64,000 bases of DNA from Microbacterium cremeum (GCF_015277855.1 NZ_CP063812.1:1550001-1614000); one strand, 5' to 3'; numbered from the stretch's first letter, positions 22,845 through 32,860 are shown. Notes: a model not told the origin generated them from the letters alone. A program made the numbers and translations.

Positions 22845-22896
22845 CGACGGATGCCGCTACCAGCCGTGCACGTTGAACCACTCGCCGCGGCGCCGG
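22845..22896. repeat. 52-bp direct repeat, right copy (intact gene end)
   Basis: This is identical to 18337-18388. Here it is joined to the complete small gene whose 3' end it contains. The two copies bound a 4.5-kb segment with the hybrid regulator and the secreted beta-helix protein. Confidence 0.9.
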
Positions 22897-23093
22897 GCCT
22901 CGGCATCCGTCTCGGTCACATCCGTCGTATCGTGCTCGACGAGCGCGCCGGCATCGTCGAGGGGGATGAATCGCAGGCACACAGGGCAGAGCGCCCGGCC
23001 TCCGGGGTACCCGTCGGCGAGCGGCTCCGCCGGCGCACCGGGCTCGCCCGAACCGGCACACCGTGGGGCGTCGGCACCGGAATCCGTCCACAT
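22857..23093 (-). CDS. Small conserved protein with one zinc-ribbon-like CxxC
   Basis: This encodes 78 residues with ALCPVCLRFIPLDDAGALVE in the middle and a RRGEWFNVHGW ending. Short actinobacterial proteins with this CPxC core and WFN-x-HGW tail are common and uncharacterised; I recognise the pattern but know no function. ATG 23093 was chosen, although a longer ORF runs to 23306. Only one CxxC is present, so a full zinc knuckle would need a partner subunit. Confidence 0.65.
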   Translation of the reverse strand: MWTDSGADAPRCAGSGEPGAPAEPLADGYPGGRALCPVCLRFIPLDDAGALVEHDTTDVTETDAEARRRGEWFNVHGW

Positions 23094-23262
23094 GATCGTG
23101 CGGTGCCGGTGCAGGCCGGGATGGCCGAGCGGCCGCGTGCAGCGGCGACCCGCGCTGCGGCTGCGGCTGCGGCAGAAGCGCACCACGCCCGAGCCCGCAC
23201 CGTCCATGCCGACGAACCTAGCGCGCGTGCACGATCGAGGGGCGTGCCGCCCGCGCAGACGG

Positions 23263-23295
23263 CGGTGGGCCCACCCGCCGAAGCGGATGGGCCCA
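23263..23295 (-). terminator. Hairpin after the subtilase gene
   Basis: GGTGGGCCCA and TGGGCCCACC form a 10-bp perfect stem around a short loop, just past the stop at 23313 on the minus strand. There is no T-run. The remaining 23094-23312 gap holds no gene. Confidence 0.55.
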
Positions 23296-23312
23296 CCGTT
23301 CACCATGCGACG

Positions 23313-26300
23313 TCAGCGACGCGCGCCCTTGGCGGGGGCGACCTCGAACGCCTTCTCGATCTCCTGCGAGAACGTGTTGCCCGCGGCGTCGGTGGCCGTC
23401 ACCCGAAGGTCGACCCAGCCGCCCTGGTCGGACACCGGGATCTGCGCCGAGAAGCCGCTGACCCACGCCCGCGAGGTGGCGAAGATGCCGTCACGTCCGT
23501 CGACCGGGCCGGCCGGGGCATCCGTCGCCGCCGTCTCGAGCCCGATCGGCTGCCAGTCGCCGCCCGCGGTGCGGGCCTCGAGGGTCGCCGAGGTGATGGC
23601 GCCCGCCGGAGCGGTGCCGTTCACGTGGCCGAGCTCCAGGCCGAACGCGATCGCCGAGCCCTTGCGGCGGCCCTCACCCACGATGTTCTGCGCATTGACG
23701 TCGACGTCGTAGTACGCCGTGATCATCGGGAAGAACGAGTAGGTCCAGTCGCCGTCGTAGCCCTCGGAGCGGAACGTCCACTCGCTGACCGTCCGGGTCG
23801 AGCCCTTCAGGTGCGAGCCGTCGTGCGTCGCCGTGTTCACGACGCGCCACTCCTGCTCCCCGTCGGGAAGATCGGGCACGGTGGCACCCTGATGTTCGGA
23901 GTGCTTGAAGAGCTCACCGTCGATGTAGACGTCGGTCAACTGCTGGACCGTCGCCGGCTCCATCCAGGTGTCGAACGTTCCGGTGCGGTCGGCGTTACCG
24001 CCGTCGGCCCAGCTCGGGATGTTCACCTGGCTGTAGCCCGACGCGCGGTACGACGACCAGTAGCCGATGCCCAGGTTGGGCCGGACGATGCCGCCGAAGT
24101 ACTCCGCCGTGGTCTTCTCGCCCGCTTCGAACGTCCGCATCCGGTCGCGCATCTCCCACCGCACGGACTGCACCATGAGGCTCTGGTTCCACCGGGTGTC
24201 GCCGGCGTCCACCCACTCGGTGCGGACGGATCCGCGCTGCGCGCGCAGCGGCAAGCCGATGCTGTAGTCCGAGCCCGGCACGAAGTCCGCGCGCCACTCG
24301 CCCATGAGCTCCTGCTGACCGTGGTAGGTCGTGTCGACCCGCGCGAGATCCTCAGGCCGGTACGTGAGGTCGGAGGGGATCTCGCCCTGAACGTGGAACG
24401 CGACGTCGTAGGTCGTGTCGGGGAACTCGGTGCCCGCGACCGCGAGCTTCACCTTCTTCTTCGACGCGATCTGCTCGAGCAGCGCACGACCCTCGACACC
24501 GCTGACGGCGGCGACCGGCAGCGGTGCGTCCGTCTCCCAGTCGTCCGAGCCCGCCCACTCGCTCAGCTCGCCGTCGGCGTCGTTGACGACCAGCAGCAGA
24601 CGAGCGCCGGCCGCTGCCGCGTTGGCGGCACGCGTTCCGGGCGACACCTCGGCGGAGCGGGTGACGACCGCGACCGCACCCTGGGCGTCGATCCCCGCGA
24701 ACTCCTCCGCGCTGCCGGTTCCGGCGTCGACCGCGACCGCGGTGAACGCGTCGTTCAGCATCGCCGAACCGACCTGCTGGATGATGTCGAGCGGCTGCTT
24801 GCCGTTCGAGACGCTCAGCATCGGCTCCCACAGGCGCCAGCGCGTGGTGAAGTCGGCGACGTCGTCCATGGGCTGCGCCCACAGCTCGTCGACGTTGACC
24901 CGCATCATCGCGCTCGTCGCGAAGTTCCCGACCTTCAGGTCCATGCGCCGGAACACCTCTTCGACGCCGTCGTCGCCGACATCCACCGTCACCTGCTTCG
25001 CGGTGCGGGCGTCGAGCGCGACGGTCAGATCCTGCGACAGACCGACCGCCGGGTCGCCGACGACGACGTTCGCGATCGTGTCGGGGGTGCGGTTGAGCTC
25101 CATGTAGGCCAGCACCGCGTAGTCGCCCTTCAGGAGGCGCAGCGTGGTCTCGCCTTCGACGTAGAGCGGCTCGGCGAACTGGTGCTCCTCGTTCCAGAGC
25201 ATCGCGTAGGTGCTGGTCGGGTTGCCGGCGAAGTCGGTCGCGGTGATCGTCAGGTCGTACCGCTCGGCCTCGGCGATCGTGCCGAGCGCGGTGCGCGTGA
25301 CCGGTTCGCCGGCGACCGTGCCCACGAGCACTCCCGACAGCTGCGTGCCCGCGGGCACCTTTGCCGGGTCGACCGTGAGCGTCACAGAGCGCGTCTCGCC
25401 CGCGGGGATGGTCAGCTCGGTCGCGTCCATCGTCAGCGCGTCGTACGCGATCTCGCCGGCCGAAAGGGGACCCGGTTCGCCGCCGCCCGCGGAGGGCGTG
25501 GTGTCGTCGAGCGTGGCCGTGAGCGCCACCGTGATCTCGGCATCCGTCCGGTTCGCGTACTCGACGACGCGCTCGACCGGCACGGGCTCCTCGCCCCACG
25601 ACAGCATGCCGAAGTCACCCGATCCTGCGGCGACGACCGGCGACTCCAGCGCAGCGTCGACGTCGATCGTGCCGGTGCCGCCCTGATACGGCGTGTAGGG
25701 GCCGCCCACCGCGGTGCTGGCGAGCGCCGCCTTGAGCTGAGCGGTCGTGAAGCCGGGGTTCGCGCCGAGCAGGATCGCCGCCGCGCCGGCGACATGCGGC
25801 GTCGCCATCGACGTGCCGCTCATGCCGATGTAGGCACCTTCGCCGCCGCTGTCGGCCGAGCGCGCCGCCGTGACGTCGTTGCCCGGGCCCATGACATCGG
25901 GCTTGAGCGCGCCCGATCGGGCGAGGGGTCCCTGGCTGGTGAAGTACGACAGCTCGCCCGACGGGTCGTCCACCGATCCCACGGTGAACGCCTGCTCGGC
26001 GGAGCCGGGGGCGCCGATCGACTCGGCGGAGCCGGCGTTGCCGGCCGCGACGACGAAGAGGGACCCGGTCTCTTCCGAGATCCGGTTGAGGGCCTCGGCC
26101 ATCACGTCCTTGCCGTCCGACGGCTGCGGCGACCCGAGGCTCATCGACACGATGGGGGCGTTGTGTCCGGCCCACTCCATGGCCTCGATGATCCAGGAGT
26201 CTTGGCCCCAGCCGGAGGCGTCGAGCACCTTGCCGACCAGCAGCTGAGCGCCGTCGGCCACACCGCGATGGGTGCCCTCGCTCGCGACGCCGGTGCCGGC

Positions 26301-27164
26301 GATCGTCGAGGCGACGTGCGTGCCGTGACCGTTGGGGTCCCAGGCGACCTCTTCGTCGGGCACGAAGCTCTTCGAGCCGTCGAGCACGCGGCCCTGCAGG
26401 TCGGGGTGGGTGTCGTCGTAGCCGGTGTCGAGCACGGCGACCGTGACGCCGGCGCCGGTGTGGCCGTCGGCCCACGCCTCGGGGGCGTCGATGAAGTCGA
26501 CGCTGGAGTCCAGCGTCGCGCGGACCTTGCCGTCGAGGTGGATGGCCTCGATCCCACCCGCCAGAACCGGGCTCGCCGAGAAGCTGCGCGCACCGGGTGC
26601 CGACGCGGTGAGCGCGTCCCACGCGGCGGCGGACTCGGCGTGGCCGAGAGTCGCGGCCGCCCCGTCGATGCTCGGCAGCGCCGCCGTCACCTCGAGGCCG
26701 GGGAGGGGAGCGGAGAAGGTCTGCACCGACGCCGACTGCTCGACGATGAGCGGCGTGGCGTCGACCGAGGCGTCGTCATAGCCGTACTCGATGAGCATCG
26801 ACACGTTGAACAGATCCGGGTCCAGCGCGCCGGAAGCCAGGTACGGCAGGGCCTGCTCGGGCAGCACGTGCAGCTCATCGCCCACCTGGTAGGTGCGGGC
26901 GCCGGCACCCGGGACCGCGGTTTCGATCTCGACTGCATGCGTGCCGTCGCTCATGTCGGTGACCGTGACGCGGTCGCCGGTGATGAGGGTGACCGAGTGG
27001 GAGCTGCCGGCGACCGCCTCCGAGGGGGTGGGGGGCGCCTGGGGTGCGCTGGTCGCGGTCGCCGGCAGGGCGGAGACGCCGATCCCTGCGATCCCGATCG
27101 CGAGGCCGCTGGTGGCGGCGACGATCGGACGCAGACGCCGGCGGAAGGGCTGGGGTCCTGGCAT
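23313..27164 (-). CDS. Large secreted subtilisin-like serine protease (S8)
   Basis: This encodes 1283 residues. A signal peptide (RRRLRPIVAATSGLAIGIAG, ending near ALPATATS) is followed by a propeptide of about 140 residues. The S8 catalytic domain has all three active-site motifs: Asp in VAVLDTGYDDTHPDLQG, His in NGHGTHVAST, Ser in GTSMATPHVAGAA, and the oxyanion Asn in VVAAGNAGS. Beta-rich domains follow, including a protease-associated-like segment (AAAGARLLLVVNDADG) and a C-terminal Ig-like domain. There is no cell-wall sorting signal, so the enzyme is probably released. ATG 27164 is followed by the signal peptide, and GAGAGG lies upstream. It is divergent from its likely regulator at 27244. 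Confidence 0.92.
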   Translation of the reverse strand: MPGPQPFRRRLRPIVAATSGLAIGIAGIGVSALPATATSAPQAPPTPSEAVAGSSHSVTLITGDRVTVTDMSDGTHAVEIETAVPGAGARTYQVGDELHVLPEQALPYLASGALDPDLFNVSMLIEYGYDDASVDATPLIVEQSASVQTFSAPLPGLEVTAALPSIDGAAATLGHAESAAAWDALTASAPGARSFSASPVLAGGIEAIHLDGKVRATLDSSVDFIDAPEAWADGHTGAGVTVAVLDTGYDDTHPDLQGRVLDGSKSFVPDEEVAWDPNGHGTHVASTIAGTGVASEGTHRGVADGAQLLVGKVLDASGWGQDSWIIEAMEWAGHNAPIVSMSLGSPQPSDGKDVMAEALNRISEETGSLFVVAAGNAGSAESIGAPGSAEQAFTVGSVDDPSGELSYFTSQGPLARSGALKPDVMGPGNDVTAARSADSGGEGAYIGMSGTSMATPHVAGAAAILLGANPGFTTAQLKAALASTAVGGPYTPYQGGTGTIDVDAALESPVVAAGSGDFGMLSWGEEPVPVERVVEYANRTDAEITVALTATLDDTTPSAGGGEPGPLSAGEIAYDALTMDATELTIPAGETRSVTLTVDPAKVPAGTQLSGVLVGTVAGEPVTRTALGTIAEAERYDLTITATDFAGNPTSTYAMLWNEEHQFAEPLYVEGETTLRLLKGDYAVLAYMELNRTPDTIANVVVGDPAVGLSQDLTVALDARTAKQVTVDVGDDGVEEVFRRMDLKVGNFATSAMMRVNVDELWAQPMDDVADFTTRWRLWEPMLSVSNGKQPLDIIQQVGSAMLNDAFTAVAVDAGTGSAEEFAGIDAQGAVAVVTRSAEVSPGTRAANAAAAGARLLLVVNDADGELSEWAGSDDWETDAPLPVAAVSGVEGRALLEQIASKKKVKLAVAGTEFPDTTYDVAFHVQGEIPSDLTYRPEDLARVDTTYHGQQELMGEWRADFVPGSDYSIGLPLRAQRGSVRTEWVDAGDTRWNQSLMVQSVRWEMRDRMRTFEAGEKTTAEYFGGIVRPNLGIGYWSSYRASGYSQVNIPSWADGGNADRTGTFDTWMEPATVQQLTDVYIDGELFKHSEHQGATVPDLPDGEQEWRVVNTATHDGSHLKGSTRTVSEWTFRSEGYDGDWTYSFFPMITAYYDVDVNAQNIVGEGRRKGSAIAFGLELGHVNGTAPAGAITSATLEARTAGGDWQPIGLETAATDAPAGPVDGRDGIFATSRAWVSGFSAQIPVSDQGGWVDLRVTATDAAGNTFSQEIEKAFEVAPAKGARR

Positions 27165-27243
27165 GCGTGAGCCTCTCTGGGTGTGGGGGTCCGTCCACGA
27201 ACCTCTCACGGGCTCTCGCCTAGAGTGGTGGCGGAGAAACGAC

Positions 27244-28263
27244 ATGGCCACCATCCGCCAGCGGTCGCGGGCGATCATGGTCGGCATGGGGAAGGCGACC
27301 GTGCTCGAGGCACTGGGACTGGACGAGGCGCACACCGCCGTCTACCGGTGCGTCCTCCAGCAGTCCTCTGCGTCGAGCGCGGACATCGCCGGCATGCTCA
27401 GCATGTCGCTGCCGCGCGTGCGGCCCATCGTGGCCGAGCTCGAGCGGCTCGGGCTGCTCGCCCGGCAGGCGTCGAGCAGCGATCGGTTCGTGGCATCCCC
27501 GCCGTCGATGGCGCTGCGTCCGCTGCTGCTCGAGCGCGAGCGCGGCCTCACGCGCGCGCACGAGGCACTGGTCGAGCTGAGCGACCTGTACCGCCGGTCG
27601 GCCGAGCAGCGCAGCGTCGCGGACGTCGTGGATGTCGTGATCGGCGACGAGTCGGTGCGTCAGCGGGTCGCGCAGCTTCAGGCCGCGTCGACCGAGCAGG
27701 TGCGGGTGCTCGTCCTCAACGAGATCGCGCTGGTCAGCGGCGAGGAGAACATCGAGGAGGACCGCGCGCTCGCCCGAGGCGTGCGCTACCGGGTGATCGT
27801 CGAGAACGCCGTGCTCGAAAGGCCCGGCTTCCTCACCGCCGCACGCGAGATGGCCCTGATCGGCGAAGAGATCCGGGTGCTGCCGACGCTCCCGACGCGC
27901 ATGTTCATCGCCGACGACCAGATGGCGCTGGTGCCGATGCACTCGCAGGGGGAGGACGGCGGCTTCGGGGCGCTGCTGATCCATCCGAGCGGCCTGCTCG
28001 ACCTCGTGATCTCGATCTTCGAGGAGTACTGGCGATCGGCCGCCGAGTTCCTGCCGATCGCCGCGACGGGGTCGACCGACGACGACATCGACCGAGACCT
28101 GCTGCGCCTGCTCCTGCTGGGAGTGACGGATGCCGCAGCGGCGAGCCAGCTCGGAGTCTCGCTGCGGACGATCCAGCGGCGGATCGCCGAGCTCATGCAG
28201 CGTGCCGAGGTCACCACGCGCATCCAGCTGGGCGCGGAGGCCGTGCGGCGCGCGTGGGTGTGA
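27244..28263 (+). CDS. TrmB-like N-terminal / LuxR-type C-terminal regulator
   Basis: This encodes 339 residues. The N-terminal winged HTH (LEALGLDEAHTAVYRCVLQQ, then ADIAGMLSMSLPRVRPIVAE) is TrmB/MarR-like. A middle sensor region runs over residues 100-260. The C-terminal LuxR-like HTH is LLLGVTDAAAASQLGVSLRT, then IQRRIAELMQR. Proteins of this double-HTH form often stand next to secreted protease genes in actinobacteria and probably control them. ATG 27244 follows a TAGAGT -10 box (27221-27226); ATGs at 27277 and 27286 are alternatives. It converges on the MFS gene with 4 bp between stops. Confidence 0.75.
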   Translation: MATIRQRSRAIMVGMGKATVLEALGLDEAHTAVYRCVLQQSSASSADIAGMLSMSLPRVRPIVAELERLGLLARQASSSDRFVASPPSMALRPLLLERERGLTRAHEALVELSDLYRRSAEQRSVADVVDVVIGDESVRQRVAQLQAASTEQVRVLVLNEIALVSGEENIEEDRALARGVRYRVIVENAVLERPGFLTAAREMALIGEEIRVLPTLPTRMFIADDQMALVPMHSQGEDGGFGALLIHPSGLLDLVISIFEEYWRSAAEFLPIAATGSTDDDIDRDLLRLLLLGVTDAAAASQLGVSLRTIQRRIAELMQRAEVTTRIQLGAEAVRRAWV

Positions 28264-28267
28264 GCGG

Positions 28268-29545
28268 TCAGAGCCGCGGCACGAACCTCGGGACCCACCG
28301 CACGAAGGCGAGAGCCCCCAGCAGCCCGATCGCGCCGACGACCCCGGTCGCGACCGAGAGGGTGGTGGCGGCGGCGATGGCCGAGACGAGCAGCGGCGAG
28401 ACGGCGCCGCCCGCATCGGTGAGGGTCCGCCACGATCCGAGGAAGGGCGCTGGGTCGTCCTTGGGGGCGACGTCGGCGCCGAGAGTGAGCAGGATGCCGC
28501 TGGACAGGCCGTTGCCGACCCCGAGCACCGCCGCGAACATCGCGAACCACATCGACGACTGCGCGGAGTCGTGGGTGAAGGCGAGCGCGATGAACCCGGC
28601 CCCCATCAGCAGCATCGCCGGGAGAGCTGCCCACAGCCTGCCGAAGCGGTCCATGACCTGGCCGCTCGCGTAGAACAGGGCGAAGTCGATCGCACCCGAG
28701 ATGCCGACGACCAGCGCGATGGTCTGTGCGTCGAGGCCGATCGACACGCCCCACAGCGGCAGTACGACCTGTCGTGCCGAGCGGACGGCCGACAGGGATG
28801 CCGCGGCGAGGCCCAGCCGCGAGAGCACGCCTCGGAAGCGCCACATCGTGCGGAACACGCCTTCGCGGCGGTCGCGGCGGAGAGGGATCGAACCGGTGAC
28901 GGGCTCGCCGGTGTCTTCTGCGACGGACTCGTCGCCGTTGCCTTCGGTGACGAACCGCCGCTCGGGGTCGGGACCGAGCAGCACCAGCAGGACCGTGGCC
29001 ACGAGGCATCCCGCGAAGAACCAGATGGTGGCGTGCTCGTCCTGGAACAGGGCGAGCAGCCCCGCGGCCACGAACGGGCCCACGAACATGCCGAGCCGGA
29101 ACGTGCCGCCCAGCAGCGACAGCGCGCGGGCCCGGAACGACAGCGGCACCCTCGTGGTCATGAACGAGTGACGGGCGAGTCCGAACGCGGCCGCGCAGAA
29201 CCCGATGAGGAACACCGCGAGCGCGAAGAGGCCCAGCGACGGCGCGAGCGCCAGCCCCACGACGCCGGCGAGCGCGATCGCGCCCCCAATGGCCATCGTC
29301 AGCCGTTCGCCGATGCGCGCGACGGCCCAGCCGGCGGGGAGATTGCCGCACAGCTGACCGACCACCAGCGCCGAGGCGACGAGCGCCGCCGTGGCGACAT
29401 CGGCGCCCAGATCTGCAGCGATCACCGGGATCAGCGGGATGACGGCGCCCTCACCCAGCGCGAACAGCACGGTCGGGCCGTAGACCATCGGCCCGAAGCG
29501 CCGCAGCACGTCTTTCGCAGTGGGGGATCCGCGGCCATCGGTCAC
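28268..29545 (-). CDS. MFS transporter
   Basis: This is a 425-residue major facilitator with twelve predicted membrane helices in two halves. The loop between helices 2 and 3 has the [13 protein letters not shown] motif typical of drug-efflux MFS proteins, and a charged central loop ([20 protein letters not shown]) separates the halves. The substrate cannot be told from sequence. The GTG start at 29545 lies only 26 bp from the prfB start on the other strand, so the two share a compact divergent promoter. Confidence 0.85.
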   Translation of the reverse strand: MTDGRGSPTAKDVLRRFGPMVYGPTVLFALGEGAVIPLIPVIAADLGADVATAALVASALVVGQLCGNLPAGWAVARIGERLTMAIGGAIALAGVVGLALAPSLGLFALAVFLIGFCAAAFGLARHSFMTTRVPLSFRARALSLLGGTFRLGMFVGPFVAAGLLALFQDEHATIWFFAGCLVATVLLVLLGPDPERRFVTEGNGDESVAEDTGEPVTGSIPLRRDRREGVFRTMWRFRGVLSRLGLAAASLSAVRSARQVVLPLWGVSIGLDAQTIALVVGISGAIDFALFYASGQVMDRFGRLWAALPAMLLMGAGFIALAFTHDSAQSSMWFAMFAAVLGVGNGLSSGILLTLGADVAPKDDPAPFLGSWRTLTDAGGAVSPLLVSAIAAATTLSVATGVVGAIGLLGALAFVRWVPRFVPRL

Positions 29546-29571
29546 GTCTATCCACGTTAGTCTGGACTGTC
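29546..29571. promoter_or_regulatory. 26-bp divergent promoter between MFS gene and prfB
   Basis: TAGTCT (29558-29563) is a -10 box placed 8 nt before the prfB ATG, predicting a leaderless prfB mRNA. On the other strand TAACGT overlaps it and lies about 8 nt before the MFS GTG, predicting a leaderless MFS mRNA too. The two -10 boxes share bases, so initiation in one direction should exclude the other. Confidence 0.55.
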
Positions 29572-30681
29572 ATGCTCGACTTCGATCCGTCCGCCGATAT
29601 CCAGGCTCTGCGTTCCACGTTCGCCGACATCAAATCCGTGGTGGACGTCGAGGCGCTCACTGCCGACATCGCACGCCTCAGCGAGGAGGCCGGCGCCCCC
29701 GATCTGTGGGACGACGTGGAGAAGGCGCAGAAGGTCACCAGCGCTCTCAGCCATCGCCAGACCGAGCTGAAGCGCATCACCGAGATCGAGCGTCGCCTGG
29801 ACGACCTCGACGTGCTGGTCGAGCTCGCGAACGAGATGGACGACGAGGACGCGGCGGAAGAGGCTCGCCACGAGCTCGCCGAACTCGAAGACATCATGAG
29901 CCAGCTCGAGGTCCAGACCCTCCTCGACGGCGAGTACGACGAGCGGTCCGCCGTCGTGACGATCCGCTCGGGTGCGGGCGGCGACGACGCCACCGACTTC
30001 GCCGAGATGCTCATGCGCATGTACCTGCGCTGGGCGGAGCGCCACAAGTACCCCGTCAAGGTCATGGACACCTCGTACGCGGAGGGCGCGGGCATCAAGT
30101 CGGCCACGTTCGAGGTCGACGCTCCCTACGCCTACGGCACGCTGTCGGTCGAGGCGGGCACGCACCGCCTCGCCCGGATCAGCCCGTTCGGCTCCGCCGA
30201 CAAGCGCCAGACCTCGTTCGCGGCGGTCGAGGTCATCCCGGTGATGGAGGAGGCCGTCGAGGTCGACATCCCCGAGAACGACCTGCGGGTCGATGTCTTC
30301 CGCTCGTCCGGCCCCGGCGGGCAGTCGGTCAACACGACGGACTCCGCCGTGCGCCTTACGCACCTGCCGACCGGCATCGTCGTGTCGATGCAGAACGAGA
30401 AGTCGCAGATCCAGAACCGCGCTGCCGCGATGCGGGTGCTGCAGACACGCCTGCTCCTGCTCAAGCGCGAGGAAGAAGCCGCCAAGAAGAAGGAGCTCGC
30501 CGGCACCATCACGGCCAGCTGGGGCGACCAGATGCGGTCGTACTTCCTCTACGGTCAGCAGCTCGTGAAGGATCTGCGCACCGGCCACGAGGTCGGCAAT
30601 CCCGCCACCGTGTTCGACGGTGACCTCGACGGCTTCATCGCCGCGGGCATCCGGTGGCGCAAGCGCAAGGACGACGACTGA
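29572..30681 (+). CDS. prfB: Peptide chain release factor 2
   Basis: This is a 369-residue RF2 that ends translation at UGA and UAA codons. It has the GGQ motif ([16 protein letters not shown], about residue 245) that triggers peptide release, and the RF2-type SPF stop-codon motif ([15 protein letters not shown], about 204). The N-terminal helical domain is intact. Length and order match the family. The reading frame is continuous, with no programmed +1 frameshift site as in E. coli, as is usual in actinobacteria. It probably starts a cell-division and trans-translation cluster with ftsEX and smpB. Confidence 0.96.
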   Translation: MLDFDPSADIQALRSTFADIKSVVDVEALTADIARLSEEAGAPDLWDDVEKAQKVTSALSHRQTELKRITEIERRLDDLDVLVELANEMDDEDAAEEARHELAELEDIMSQLEVQTLLDGEYDERSAVVTIRSGAGGDDATDFAEMLMRMYLRWAERHKYPVKVMDTSYAEGAGIKSATFEVDAPYAYGTLSVEAGTHRLARISPFGSADKRQTSFAAVEVIPVMEEAVEVDIPENDLRVDVFRSSGPGGQSVNTTDSAVRLTHLPTGIVVSMQNEKSQIQNRAAAMRVLQTRLLLLKREEEAAKKKELAGTITASWGDQMRSYFLYGQQLVKDLRTGHEVGNPATVFDGDLDGFIAAGIRWRKRKDDD

Positions 30682-30812
30682 TCTCGATCCGCGTCGGCGG
30701 ACCTCGTCGGGCGTCGCACTCGATCCGGCGGACGGATGCCGGTGCTCTCGCTTGCTGAACGGCGGGTGTCGCTGGACACGACGACGGAGCATCCGCATAG
30801 GCTCGTTAGGCC

Positions 30813-31949
30813 ATGATCCGGTTCGAGAACGTCACGAAGCGCTTCCGCGGCACTTCGAAACCAGCCCTGAGCAACGTCGACTTCGAAGTGCTGCGCGGGG
30901 AGTTCGTCTTCCTGGTCGGCGCCTCGGGGTCGGGCAAGTCGTCGTGCCTGCGTCTGATCCTGCGCGAGGAGACGCCCAGTGAGGGCCGCGTCGTCGTCCT
31001 CGGCCGCGATCTGCGTACGCTGTCGAACCGCAAGGTGCCGTACTTCCGCCGGCACGTCGGCGCGGTGTTCCAGGACTTCCGCCTGCTGCCGACCAAGACC
31101 GTCTTCCAGAACGTGGCGTTCACGCTGCAGGTGATCGGCTCGTCCCGTGCCTTCATCCAGCAGGCCGTTCCCGAGGTGCTGGCGCTGGTCGGACTCGCCG
31201 GCAAGGAGAAGCGGTTCCCCCATGAGCTCTCCGGCGGTGAGCAGCAGCGCGTCGCGATCGCCCGCGCTCTGGCGAACCGCCCGCAGATCCTGCTCGCCGA
31301 CGAGCCGACCGGAAACCTCGACCCGGCGACATCCGTCGACATCATGCAACTGCTGGCCCGCATCAACGCCGGCGGCACGACGGTCGTCATGGCCACGCAT
31401 GAGGCCGGCTTCGTCGACCAGATGCAGCGGCGCGTGATCGAGCTGCGTCACGGCGAGATGGTGCGAGACGAGCGCCATGGCGGCTACGGCGACACGTCGG
31501 CGATCCCCAGCCTCGCGCCGGAGCCCGAGCGGGGGGCCGCGGCGGTGGCCGCGCTCACCGCCGTGCTCGAGCTGCACCGCGAGATCGTCGAGACAGGCTC
31601 CGTCGAGCCCGAGTCGGTGGACGCTGCGGTCGAGGCCGCGGCCAGCGCCGCTCCGCCCGAGGTCGTCGATTCAGTCATCCAGGAACAGATGTCGTCGGCG
31701 ACGGATGCCGCACCCGCCGATGCGGGTCCCGCCCCGGCCGAGGCGCCACCGGCCGCACCGTCGCCCGAGCTGCCGCAGGAGCCGGCGGGGGAGAAGCCCA
31801 CGCAGACCGAGGCCGCCCCGGCCCCATCCCAGACGAGCCCGATCCCCGTCGTGGATGCGCTCGAACTCGATGTGGCCGAGCTGGGCCTGGCCGACCGGCT
31901 CGGCCTCGGCGAAACCGATCCGGACGATGAAGTGGGGCCGACGTCATGA
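30813..31949 (+). CDS. ftsE: Cell-division ABC ATPase FtsE with long C-terminal tail
   Basis: This encodes 378 residues. Residues 1-225 are a standard FtsE: Walker [11 protein letters not shown]-loop VFQDFRLL, signature [14 protein letters not shown], Walker [13 protein letters not shown] and switch His in ATHEAG. It works with FtsX to activate peptidoglycan hydrolases at the division site. The last 150 residues are an acidic, Ala/Pro-rich, low-complexity extension absent from the 220-230-residue enzymes of most bacteria, and probably disordered. A TAGGCT -10 box lies about 17 bp upstream. The stop overlaps the ftsX start (ATGA). Confidence 0.95.
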   Translation: MIRFENVTKRFRGTSKPALSNVDFEVLRGEFVFLVGASGSGKSSCLRLILREETPSEGRVVVLGRDLRTLSNRKVPYFRRHVGAVFQDFRLLPTKTVFQNVAFTLQVIGSSRAFIQQAVPEVLALVGLAGKEKRFPHELSGGEQQRVAIARALANRPQILLADEPTGNLDPATSVDIMQLLARINAGGTTVVMATHEAGFVDQMQRRVIELRHGEMVRDERHGGYGDTSAIPSLAPEPERGAAAVAALTAVLELHREIVETGSVEPESVDAAVEAAASAAPPEVVDSVIQEQMSSATDAAPADAGPAPAEAPPAAPSPELPQEPAGEKPTQTEAAPAPSQTSPIPVVDALELDVAELGLADRLGLGETDPDDEVGPTS

Positions 31950-32860
31950 GGTTCGGACTCATCCTGTCGGAGGCGTTCACGGGCCTGCGTCGCAACATCT
32001 CGATGGTCGTGTCGGTCGTGCTCGTGACGTTCGTGTCGCTGACGTTCGTCGGCGCGGCGATGCTCATGCAGATGCAGATCGGCACCATGCGCGACTTCTG
32101 GGTCGAGCGGGCGCAGGTCGCGGTCTTCATGTGCACCTCGATCTCGACCGCCGCGACCTGCGCCAACGGCGAGGCGTCGCCGGAGCAGGTCGAGGAGGTG
32201 CGCGCCAAGCTCGGCGGCGAGGCGCTGGGACCCCACATCCGCGAGGTCGTGTTCCTCGACCACGAGGCGGCCTATCGCGAACTGCTCCAGCTGGCAGGGG
32301 AGGAGAACGCCAGCGTCATCACCCCCGATCAGCTGAACGAGACGTTCCGCATCACTCTCGTCGATCCCTCGCAGTCCGAAGTGATCATCGAGGCCTTCCG
32401 GGGTGCGGCAGGAGTCGAGGCCGTCGAAGACCAGATGCAATACCTCGAGCCGCTGTTCTCGGCGCTCACGATAGCCACCTACATCGCGGTCGGCATCGCG
32501 GTGCTCATGCTCATCGCGGCAGTGCTGCTGATCGCGACGACGATCCGGCTCTCGGCGTTCGCGCGACGGCGGGAACTGGGCATCATGCGCCTGGTGGGGG
32601 CATCCAATCGCTTCATCCAGACTCCGTTCATCCTCGAGGGCGTCTTCGCGGCGCTTTTGGGCTCGATCCTTGCCAGCGGGGCCGTGCTCGCGGGCGTCTT
32701 CTTCGGCGTCGACCGGTATCTGCGCAATCGCGTCGAGTTCGTGACGACGTGGGTCGACCTCGGCGACGCCTGGCTCGTCGTGCCGGTGCTGATCCTCGTC
32801 GGGGTGCTGCTGGCGGCGCTGTCGGCCGGTTTCGCCATCCGTCGCTGGCTGCGGGCGTGA
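31946..32860 (+). CDS. ftsX: Cell-division membrane protein FtsX
   Basis: This encodes 304 residues with the FtsX layout: N-terminal helix (residues 20-45), an extracellular domain of about 130 residues with two Cys (MCTSISTAATC), and three further membrane helices (from about residue 172) with the conserved RRRELGIMRLVGASNRFI loop that contacts FtsE. It transmits FtsE ATP cycles to cell-wall hydrolases outside the membrane. It is coupled to ftsE. Confidence 0.95.
   Translation: MRFGLILSEAFTGLRRNISMVVSVVLVTFVSLTFVGAAMLMQMQIGTMRDFWVERAQVAVFMCTSISTAATCANGEASPEQVEEVRAKLGGEALGPHIREVVFLDHEAAYRELLQLAGEENASVITPDQLNETFRITLVDPSQSEVIIEAFRGAAGVEAVEDQMQYLEPLFSALTIATYIAVGIAVLMLIAAVLLIATTIRLSAFARRRELGIMRLVGASNRFIQTPFILEGVFAALLGSILASGAVLAGVFFGVDRYLRNRVEFVTTWVDLGDAWLVVPVLILVGVLLAALSAGFAIRRWLRA

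Noticed and set aside
22851..27170. 1439-codon plus-strand frame over the subtilase region
   Set aside because: It is antisense to the S8 protease with its complete catalytic triad. Composition is typical of GC-rich antisense shadows, with no start context or motif.
29572..29680. Programmed frameshift in prfB
   Set aside because: I looked for an in-frame TGA near codon 26 with a slippery CTTT site; the frame is continuous from the ATG.
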